Of a DNA stretch of 64,000 nucleotides, positions 45,301 through 54,500 are shown piece after piece. The notes below the pieces were generated by a model. It ran no database searches, had not been told where the DNA came from, and saw only the letters and a list, made by a program, of their open reading frames with translations. This DNA comes from Branchiostoma floridae (Eukaryota > Chordata > Leptocardii > Amphioxiformes > Branchiostomatidae), in NCBI RefSeq assembly GCF_000003815.2, contig NC_049995.1:10545409-10609408 (forward strand), read 5' to 3'. Position 1 is the stretch's first letter. The number at the start of each line of letters is the position of its first letter. The position numbers and the translations under genes are program-made.

Positions 45301-45800
45301 GAATACACAACAAAACACACAAAGCGGAAGATTTTTTTTTTGTTCTTTTATCTCTGAAATTCGTTGAGTAATCTTTCGAACGCCGCAGTGCCGCACCGGT
45401 GCCCCAAGTGCAGTGATAGACCTTTGGACTGTACTTTGAATTAACTTCTTATTGATGATTATCGTACATTCATGCCATATCGGGTATACAACAGGCATAC
45501 AGATATGAATTTGTAATAATATACACAGGGTGATATTTTGAGGCCTTCTTATACTTTTTTATTATTGCAGTTGTTTCTGGCAACATGGTCCGTTACTGCA
45601 GATTTCCTCTAAAAGCATTATTTGACCAAAAAAATTGTGATAAATTGAGAGTATTGTTGTTGTTCATCCCATGCAGGTTGAAGGTCTACGTAGAGGACGT
45701 AACTCCAAACGGCTTCCGGCTGAACTTCGGTCCATGGTCTGATACGATTTTGTACGAGGGGAATGTAGACTGGATTGCCATTGGAACCAAGGCAACCTGA
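39361..45800 (+). CDS. Secreted coiled-coil H-type lectin, gene B
   Basis: Five exons (39361-39466, 40271-40374, 41117-43145, 44389-44569, 45677-45800; phases 1,0,1,2) encode 847 aa. A signal peptide (MLLSAGIFVLLAIWAGPQVE) is followed by about 720 residues of coiled coil rich in Q, E, D and L, with no cysteine I can see in exon 3. The C-terminal lectin domain (about 747-847) is the best family match of the three: FESGSYYLAW, RDIRFNNGFRRNPIIYTTI, TKLDM, NRLKVYVEDVTPNGFRLNF, GPWSDTILYEGNVDWIAIG. The PW tryptophan and the WIAIG end match Helix pomatia agglutinin-type lectins. The donor of exon 1 (GTTTGC) is weak. Residues about 201-347 are nearly identical to gene C. It is probably an extracellular oligomeric sugar-binding protein. 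Ligand is unknown. Confidence 0.87.
39520..40115. repeat. (TG)n-rich minisatellite in intron 1 of gene B
   Basis: TGTG-rich sequence with an embedded higher-order unit carrying TAGGTACCTGTGTTGGTGCG three times (about 39638, 39724 and 39829). Long Cys/Val-rich or His/Thr-rich frames here are artefacts. Confidence 0.9.
40733..40985. mobile_element. Repeat element with CTGTCACAT phrases in intron 2 of gene B
   Basis: It shares AAAACCGTCCCTGTCACATA, TTGTTGTGCAATAAAGTT and GATTTTCGCCAAATGTGACA with the copy at 57840-58080. The right end resembles that of the foldback at 56769-56964. Confidence 0.6.
41507..41947 (+). other. Conversion-like block in exon 3 of gene B
   Basis: This 441-bp segment matches 51920-52360 in gene C with five substitutions and no gaps, while sequence on both sides is clearly diverged. 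It starts at codon 131 of exon 3 in both genes. It encodes coiled coil with a TLLQQIRDLRNDHGQ phrase near its end. Confidence 0.85.
43199..43383. mobile_element. 185-bp foldback MITE in intron 3 of gene B
   Basis: Ends TTAGGGCGCGGTCTCATAGG and CTTTGTGACCATGCCCTTA, with inner CATCGTCGTGCGAT and ATCGCACGACGACCG, form an imperfect inverted repeat. CGTACGATCGTCGTACGATT-like repeats follow to about 43465. Confidence 0.6.
44111..44340. mobile_element. MITE family 1 copy in intron 3 of gene B
   Basis: Ends GGTATCTCATTGCACTTGGG and GCCCCAAGTTTAGTGAGATA with CGGTGCGGCACTGCGG-like inner repeats. It lies about 50 bp before exon 4. Confidence 0.75.
44597..45047. mobile_element. Foldback element split by a LINE fragment, intron 4 of gene B
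   Basis: The left end CTAATCTCCAAGCAGATCCT stands at 44597 and its continuation AGCATAAGATAGTATCAAAA resumes at about 44936. The right end reads GTAAGATCTGCTTTGAGATTAG. Tandem copies of the same element occur at 58434-59310. Confidence 0.6.
44629..44935 (+). mobile_element. LINE 3' end fragment (reverse transcriptase C-terminus)
   Basis: The frame from 44629 to the TAA at 44827-44829 reads RTRNSHDFKYQ, then VFKNSYFPRTIVEWNLL and SFLDSFKERL, typical of the extreme C-terminus of non-LTR retrotransposon polyproteins (F.F.RT...WN.L...F...L). It is followed by a short 3' UTR and an ATACAG/GATACA repeat tail. It is 5'-truncated, as LINEs usually are, and lies in gene sense inside an older foldback element. 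Confidence 0.7.
45048..45272. mobile_element. MITE family 1 copy in intron 4 of gene B
   Basis: Starts AGTATCTCACTGCAC and ends GTGAGATGCCAC. Bases 45130-45272 are identical to 53943-54085 in intron 3 of gene C. Confidence 0.75.
45283..45420. mobile_element. MITE family 1, right half only, intron 4 of gene B
   Basis: The interior and right end (CGCAGTGCCGCACCGGTGCC to GTGCAGTGA) are present. The left end is missing. Confidence 0.6.
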
Positions 45801-45839
45801 TCTGGCAAGTGTGCTCTTCATTCGACTAAAGGTTGACTC

Positions 45840-46083
45840 TCACTGCAATTGTGGCACCGATGCGGCACTGCGGGGTTCGCGAGATGCTCGAATTTTAGAG
45901 ATAAAGAACGAATAAATTTTCCTACTTTTTGTGTATTTTGTCTTCTTCTAATTCAAACTTTTACGTACTTAACGCAATATCTTATTTCTAAAAAAAAAGG
46001 CGGAGGAAATAACAAAACAGTGACGCAGTGAAAGAACCCCGCAGTGACGCAAACTTGACGCAAGTGCAGTGAGATACCACCTT
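45840..46083. mobile_element. MITE family 1 copy, inverted interior, after gene B
   Basis: It starts about 40 bp after the stop of gene B. Ends CACTGCAATTGTGGCACCG and GTGCAGTGAGATACCACC. The interior is reversed relative to the copies at 44111 and 45048. Confidence 0.65.
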
Positions 46084-46094
46084 AAGGCTTAGGT

Positions 46095-46262
46095 CCCAAT
46101 TCCCTACCCGGAGCCCGGCCAGGTATCTTTCGGAAACGAAAAATATGACATAAAATGCAACAAAACACACAGAACGTAAAACAATTAGTCATTGTATACT
46201 CCTTGGTGAACACGTTTTTTGTTTCCGCAAACATCTTGGCCGGGCCCCGGTTCTGAACTTGG
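46095..46262. mobile_element. MITE with GGAGCCCGGCC / GGCCGGGCCCCGG ends
   Basis: GAGCCCGGCCAGGTATCTTT near 46110 pairs loosely with TCTTGGCCGGGCCCCGG near 46230. The interior AAAAATATGACATAAAATGC matches the family at 23607, 28300 and 32020. Confidence 0.55.
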
Positions 46263-47867
46263 ACCTTAGCCTAAATTAGCAAGGGATCCTAAAAGCGACA
46301 TGATGATATCGACAGTTTGAAAAAAAAGGGATGATATCAAAACACACAATGTTGTTTTTGTTCCTTTCTGGTATGTGTGATGTTTTGTGGTTTGATGTTT
46401 ATGTACCTTTGTGAAGATTTGTCATCCAGAAAATGGAGCTTTGTTGTGTTTTGTTGTGCTGTGTTGGATGCAGTTAAAGTGAGAAACCGACCATTCATTG
46501 AAAAGGTTCAGATAATGAGTTGTATGTCAGACAGTAAAGATAATCAAGATACATATACTCGAATGTAAGATCATCTGTAACAGTATTTAACATAATGATA
46601 CAATTTTAAGATTTCTAACCGTACACAAAAAAAAACGCTTTGGGTCATTACAGCTTGAAAAGGATCATAGGACTGATCGAAAGCTTGTTGGTAAGCGTTG
46701 TTTTTTTTGTGTGTGTGTACGGTTATAAAGTTTGAAATTACATCATGAAATACATGTATTTGTTGTGGTCTTTGTGTTTTGGACATTTACGTTTGCCAAA
46801 ACCCTATATGAAACTCTATGGGCTACTCCCTAACAGTGATGAGTTACAGGAAGCCCTGAAACTTACACAATTTGTGATTTTTATTGACAGCACTTTTACC
46901 ACATTATGTACATATCTTGAGCTAATTGTGAAGAACGAATCATGTGCGTCACTGTCTTTTGTATGAAAATCTTACAATAGATTTAAGTAACAGTTTCTGT
47001 ATTACGAAATTGGTTATAGTAATTCTTTTGTAATTTAGCCATAGTGTTACAAGGATATGGTTCTATTTGTGCTTTCAAATAATATCTTATCTCCTACAAT
47101 CAAACGTATATTAGTATAACTACTATTGACATCGTTATGAAAACAAATTAGACACAAAAATATCAAGAAAATCTGTACTTTTAATAGACGTAATACTTTA
47201 CAGCATTTACATATAAACTACGTTTGCTTTGATTGCAAAATATACTGTTTGTTTTTGTTTGTGACGACAATGTGCGCCTACTCTCTGTAGCAGGAACTGC
47301 CTAAAACGTGTTTTTGTCATACAATACAGCTGTTTGTGAACTTACATACCGTTTGTGTTGACTTATTTCATCTAATTTCATTGTTTTGTTTTTTTAGTAA
47401 TTTTGTGCGTTTGTAGCTCGACAATACCTACTTTATGAATTTGTCGAATTATAAATTTTCCCAAACTTTGATGTCCAGATCAGATAACAATATCGTAATA
47501 TATCGGGGAAAATTTTTGAAATAATATTTACTTTAGCTGTTACCATCACGTTAGCATATTGTGACATGGTCTGAAATTGACGTAATTGGTTTTCGAACCA
47601 AGGTTGCAAGGAAAAAGGTACATAAGTCAATTTGGTATGTTTGAAGGTAAATTATTTTGTATTCCATCAGTTAGTTATAGATGTTTTTGAAATCGGCCAA
47701 TCGTAAATGACTTAACGACAACATAATTAGACCATTTAGTCACCAAACATTGCAATAGACGTCAAAATTCCTCGGTATGTTAAACTATTTATCTAAAGGT
47801 GCCTTAGGGAAAAACATAGCCTCCATTGCAGTCTTCGAACAGGGCTGTTTTTTATTGGGGAGGGGGG
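46263..47867. other. Downstream of gene B, intergenic
   Basis: No gene is recognised. A repeat near 46590-46720 (GGTCATTACAGCTTGAAAAG, GACTGATCGAAAGC) has relatives near 61600-61650. The segment at 47265-47385 resembles the flank of gene A at 31670-31800. Confidence 0.4.
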
Positions 47868-48030
47868 CGTCGGTTCGCGATTTTTAACGTTGGCTAGGTT
47901 CGTCTTCGAGACGGGCCGAAGCTACCTTTCACGGCAAACTACCTTCCTTAGCAAAACTCTCTTTCCCAGCAAACTCCCTTTCCAGGCATAAGAGAACGTG
48001 GCTACCGTTGAAAATCGCGAACCAACGCCA
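47868..48030. mobile_element. Foldback MITE (GTCGGTTCGCGATTTTTAAC end)
   Basis: GGTTCGCGATTTTTAACGTT near 47871 pairs with ACCGTTGAAAATCGCGAACC near 48003. Inner CGGCAAACTACC and AGCAAACTCCC phrases match the element at 38050. Confidence 0.65.
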
Positions 48031-48555
48031 CCGTACCCAAAACCACCACCCCCCCCCCCCCCCCCCAAAAAAGCCTCATTCGAAGACTTCAACGAGGCTA
48101 GAAAACACACATTCACTTTCTGCGTACTGGTGGCACAAGTCAATTGACAAATGCTTTAGAGACATGTTTTTACACTGTACATATGGGGTTTTCAAAATTA
48201 TACCCAGCAAACGTTGATACTGTTTTGGCTCTTAAATTGTGCCCAGGGTAAACCTTCAAATTGAGTTACCTCGGTTGGGGGCGTCCTGTGTTGTCACTAC
48301 AATGCCTATAACAAGCGTGGCATCAGGTAGTTAATTAAATCTTAAAGAGTTATAAGAACATCTTATTAACCGCTCTGTTGCCTTGACACTTAAAGGTCAA
48401 GGAAGAAAAGGCTCTGACGAAGACTCTTAATAACATTAGATCAGATAAGTGGCACTTTAGTGTGTAAGGAGTGTTTTTGAGGTTTTCTGCTAAGGGTTTG
48501 CAGAGCGAGTAAGTTTTTATGAGAGGCAGACGGCAAATCAACAAGATCGCACGCC

Positions 48556-51500
48556 ATGCTGTCGTCTGCTTGCTTCCTTGTGTTTCTGTTCGTCTGGACC
48601 GGGCCGAGGGTTGCACGGGGGGTTGACCACAAAACTTGGATAGAAAATCTCCAGGGTAAGCCTTTTTTAGTACCTTAATGAATTCAGCATTACCATACAG
48701 AAAGCTAAGGGTACAACCCACCGTACGTGCAATTTGTCCGTATGTTTTTTTGGGACGCCACGTCCGCCACGTATTTTTGGAAACGTTTAGGCTGTACAGG
48801 GCAGGTGTGTCGCCCGTACTGGCACGCACGGGGAGCAAATCCGCAGCACGATAGTACACAAAGTTCGTACGGAGGTGGTACGTACCACTTACGGATCCCA
48901 AAAGATTGCCCACGTTTTGCCACGTAGACAGCACGTATTTATTATTTGCACGTACGGCGGGTGTGCCCTTAGCTTAAACGTATATATCGTAGAGGATGGG
49001 GGGGGGGGTGTATAGCCCATTGTTGTACAGGGGCTTGACCTGATCCTCTAGACCTTACCCTCTGGACCTGGACCGTGCCTGGACCTGAATTTTCTGGCCG
49101 GTACACAACCCTAGTATCGCATAATCTAGCTGTCAAAAGGGCTTTCCACAAAAGGAGTCTAAGCATACGTTTCGCTACCTCAAAAGGGAAAGACTTCTAT
49201 ATGACCAATACAATAGTCACTTTCCTTTTATTTGTTTTTATTTATCTACGTTTTTATTCACAAGTCATCCATAAAATACAGAACACTGTAAGCTATTTAC
49301 ACTGTTACTAACCTATCCACATATATCACTACATTACCAAACATATACGGCTAAAAACAAACATTGTAGAATATTGCAGTACCACTTTCTTGCCATTTAA
49401 AACACTAGTTTACCTTAGCTCAATCACCTAGGCACATGTATTACTACATGTATGCTATAACACATTTACATATTGTTGCAGGCACCATTCCCACTGGATT
49501 TTTTGGCTAGGGTTTGCTCCTCATGATTCTTTACTGGGGTGCTTTACCCCCCACCCCTGGATTTGCAATGCTAGGGTTTCTTTCCTGTACATAGGACTTC
49601 TGTCTAGGGGTGTCGCTTTCATTCTAACTAATAATCGTTCTTCTTACCTCTAGTATAAGTTTTTTGGTGGTCTGATTACAGAAAATCATATCTCATAACA
49701 AATTTTTCATGGTATTATTTCAGGGTCTTATTTCAAGCTGTATGGCGTCTTTCAAGGACTTGAGAAACAGAACAAGGATATGATGGCATTATTTGGCAAA
49801 GTAAAGGTAAGTAAGAAACAGAAGACTACGAGAGGTGATCAATAAGTCCTCGGCCTCACCCAGAAATAATAAGCACAACTCAGGTTTGGAAGTATATATG
49901 TCAAGTATAAAGTCTTATATGAATGTGTGCCAAAATTCAAATTATTGTGATAATTACTTTGCAAGCGACACCTAGTAACGTTAGGTAAAGGTGGGGTCAC
50001 ACCTGCGTATATATTTAAGTCCGTATGAGGCACACATGGGAGTATTTGCCTCCTCCAGGCTCCACAGGTCGTTGTAAAAATAATAGAAATTGGACAAACG
50101 TAAACAGGTAACATTTCAGACGAGTTAGCTGGGTCGCTAACCATACTTCTCCATCAGCTAACTCATCTGGCATGTTATGTATTTGTTAAATTTGTACTAT
50201 TTTTCCCACGACCTGTGGAGCCTGGTAGAGACTAAGAGCTTCATTACGCACCTCAAACGGACTTAAATATATACGCGGGTGTGACCCCACCTTAAGGGAG
50301 AAAAAATGTGGACAATTTAGCTGCGACCTGATGTGTGCGGGTCAACTTGCGCTGCTGGAAGTCAGATACCCACTTTTTTATGTTTGAAATCGGAAGACAA
50401 TGTTGACAATGTCTTTTGTTAATAACAAAGAATTTCCGGCATGGGGAACTCGACACACACATGTCTGATCACAATTCACCCTTGTTTTTCTCGCCACTTA
50501 CCTCCTGATTTGCAGAAAAAAAACGAATGCCTGGAAAGTAAAGACTGCAATGATTTGACATTTGGAAGATATTCATAAAAGGCTTCATACTATGAAGTTG
50601 TGCCTCAAAATTTGAGTTGTGCTTATCAATTCTGGGTAGCCGAGGACTTAATATTTAATAATCATCCCTCGTAGCTTCCACATGCAGAGTAGTAACTTAA
50701 GTAGGACGATTCGTATAGCCATCGATTGTATAATACTAGAAACACCACTAGGTGATCGGTTCCTATACAGATTGATTAAGGCACCCTTTCCACTTGACGG
50801 CGCTCTCACCGCGCTCTCGCTGCGATGGAAAATTGTCCAGAGCGCGGTGAAAGCGCCACGACGCAAGAAAATCTGCAATATTCTACAAATTCTACAAAAT
50901 TCGTCAAACATGGTGGAAGACGAAACACATTTTATTTCAAATTGTTACTTCTAAGATCACGAATGAAAAGATTTTTTTTAACTGGCCGCCAAATTCCCCC
51001 AAAATTCCCAGACAAAAGGACAACTACATTCCTCCTAATATCATAGAGCCCACACATTATAAAAAAAAAGTTGGGACCCTTCGTCTTCCAGTGCATCAGA
51101 AAAAAGAAGTTGAACACAAAACGTTACAGTTTAGAGATAGCCTTAAGACTAGAGTAGACACATTTGGTACTGCTCTACACTATTGGTGTGTTTGTCTTCC
51201 TTTATGCTATCTGCAATTAGCCCTCGGGCATGAATTTGCCATAAATTATTATATTCTACTTTCATAACCTTATGAAATGCTAATCTAATCCTTAGGTCAC
51301 ATTGCTAATGGAATGCGTAGGTGCAGCTAGGCTGTTTGCCGAAATGAAGAATGATTTTTTCTAAAATTCAGAAACAGACACAAAGTGCCTGACTAATCAT
51401 TATAATCAAGTTTAACGCGTTTCGTTTTCCTTTGTATCCTTCTTTTCGTTCCCACACACTGTATGTCCTGCTGGGCCCCAGTTTGTAAATGTGACCTAAT

Positions 51501-54500
51501 CAGTCTTTGTGACCATTTTTCGCTCCCAGATCGTTGATGAAAGACTCACACAAGAACACCACACTGCAAAAGAAATTCGGGGAAGTTTCCAAACGTTGCG
51601 GCCTCAGCTTAACACACTGGGAAATGCCTTCGACAACTTGAACCGCAGCATCAGTCGTGAAAAGGAAAAGATAAACCAAGTGGACGTCAACTCAAATGGT
51701 GGATTTAAAGAACACGAGGACGAAATAGAATCGTTTTCTGGTATCTTGGAGGGATATATAGCAGATGTTGACCAACGTATTAAAGTTCAGAAGCAAACGT
51801 GTTCAGAAGAGTTGCGACAAGAAGCAGAGCGCCAGGCCGAAGCGACGCATGCCTTCCGTCAACAACTCTGGGATTACGAAGACGCGAGGGAACAGAAGAC
51901 GAAAATGATCAAAGAACTCATGCAAACGGTCAACTCTACAATCGCTGCTCTAAGGGCGAGGGACCAGGCATCACACGACCGCGCCGCATCTCTGCAAATC
52001 AGAGTCCAACAACTGATTCAAGAAGTTGAAGGAATCTTCATCCGATCTAGAGAGCAAGGTTCGCGGCTGGACACCGCAAATGCCTCGTCTAGCGGAGACA
52101 GGCAACACGTCACGAACTTCCGTACCTCGTTTAATACTCATCTGCAGCAGTTTAATCATATTCAACAACTGTTAGCTACTATACAGGCATCAGTCGCGGA
52201 GCTACAGACCAGAAAGGGGCAGGTACAAGGATATACATCTCACCTCAATGAACATATCCAAAATCGTCAATCTCGCCTTGACGACGATGACCAACAACGA
52301 GCAACTCTTCTGCAACAAATCAGAGATCTCCGTAACGACCATGGGCAGGACAACAATGCCATTGGTCTGGATTTGAATGACATCGAGGCTACGCTTGACA
52401 CTTTGGAGGCAGATACAGAAGCTGATGACTCCCTGACTCAAGTGGAGTCTACCATACGAAACATACAGGCCAACATTACTGCATTGAACTCTAAGATTGA
52501 CCAAAATCAAAACCATCAGGAAATGATCCAACAGCAACAAAGCAACCAACAGCAGTCGATTGAGACGGAGGGTGGTGCAATCCAAGAGCACACACAGGCA
52601 CAGGAAACCTTTGACGAACAGTTAGAGTCATACAACACAACCTACCAGGAACGAGTGTCGACTGAAGAAGAGCGTCTGCAGACCATGGAAACACAAGTCG
52701 GAGATTCAACGGAGATTCTCACAACTCTACAAGGGATCGTCGATGTCCTCTCAACAAATGTCGAAGGTGCTGAGCAACAGTTTGCACAGTATTCGAGCCC
52801 CGCGGCCATTTCGGAAGGCTTTGCCAGTCTGGAGCAATCTATCCAAGATGTTGAAGACACCCAAGCAACATTTACTTCCGTAGAACAACAGCTTACCGAA
52901 TCGATGTCGGAAACGGACGGAAGATTTGAAGGGTTAGAATCAGACATTTTAGATCAAGAGACTTCCATGGAGCAAGCACAGGCGAACCTGCAGCTGGCAG
53001 CCCAGGCGCAAGACGGAGATTTTGACGTATCAAGTACCATTGCTAGCCTGAGCACACTGGTTACCACCAACACTCAACAAAGTGACGAACTCAGCTTGTC
53101 AACTCAGGAAGTCCTCAGAGACCGCCAGTTGGTTCAGGCACAGCAACAGACTCTCGAAGAACAGATAGATGCAATTCCAGTTGATCAAGCGCAGCAGAAT
53201 GTGGCTGCTGTCTTTGAAGACGACATCCGAGAACTTGACCTCAAGCTCGACAACATGGAAGCATCAGTGGACCAGCTAGAGGTGACAGCGAATGCGCTTG
53301 CCTCGTCCTCTGAGAGCACGTTTGAAATGCTTGAAGGCAACCTGGACACCATCACCACCCAGCTTTCCAATCAGCAGGGCGCGATAAATGCACTGTTGCT
53401 TAGACAGGAAGACGGACTGGAGAACACAGTGACTACCTTGCAACAGAACGTCGATGACATAACAAGCTCTACCAACGGTCTATTCACAAGCGTTGCTGAC
53501 CTCGAACAAGCCCTCCAAGGATCATCTGTCGATCACTGTAAGTACCATTATCCCACATTTTGATCTAGTTTCGAAACTTGATATTAGCTTATCCTGACTC
53601 TGTGTTATTGTTTTGTTTTATTTTTCATTAGATACCAAGACATCATTTTCTGTATATGCTAACTCTGTATTATTATTCTTAAGATTGACTTAGAGTGCAA
53701 CTCTTTTTTATTCATGTTAAATAAGCTAAATTTTATGGTGAAACAAGTATATTTTGTCAATCAGAGAATGTTCTTGGGCTACGAAATTTTGCGATCACAA
53801 AAGCGGGAAAGCTAGTAAACCGATGGTGGTATGTGTTAAACTACCGTACTCTTCCCTCTAAATGTGGTATCTCACTGCCTTTTGGGCAAACGGTGTGGCA
53901 CTGCGGGGTTCGTCTACTGCGACATTCTTGTGTTATTTTCGCGATATTGCGGAAACGTAGAAGTACTTATAAGACTACGAAATACACAAAACGTAAGAAC
54001 ATTTGTTCCTTATTTCTGAAATTCGTTTAGTATCTTTGGAACCCTGCAGTGTCGCAATGGTGCCCCAAGTGAAGTGAGATGCCACCTTCAGATTTGCTTC
54101 TGTGATTGGGTTATTTGAACCCAGGGTCTATTACAAAGATGGTGTCTGATGCAAATCTTGGATAATCCTTGTGGTCGACTGCATTATAGCAGCCTGTTGC
54201 ATCTACTTTTCGGCGGCTCCAGGAATCGTCCAAAAACCTTACGAAAACTAGATATCCAGGATTCGTACTTCCGGTGCCGTCAATCATGGTGATTGACAGT
54301 ACAGAAAACATTATTATGCACGCCCATGTTTCCATATATGGGTCGACCTCGTGAGATCTCGACAGACTCAAGTTGCGAGAGATTAAAACCCGGAAGTGAC
54401 CGCTGCCCTCCCCATGATAGGACGTCATCTGAATGCTACTAACACGTAAATAGAATGTGACGCTACACGAAAAACAACTTCAAACACACAACACATAATA

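Noticed and set aside
48350-48934. 194-codon open frame on the - strand
   Set aside because: It is antisense to exon 1 of gene C and crosses a MITE. There is no family resemblance or splice support.
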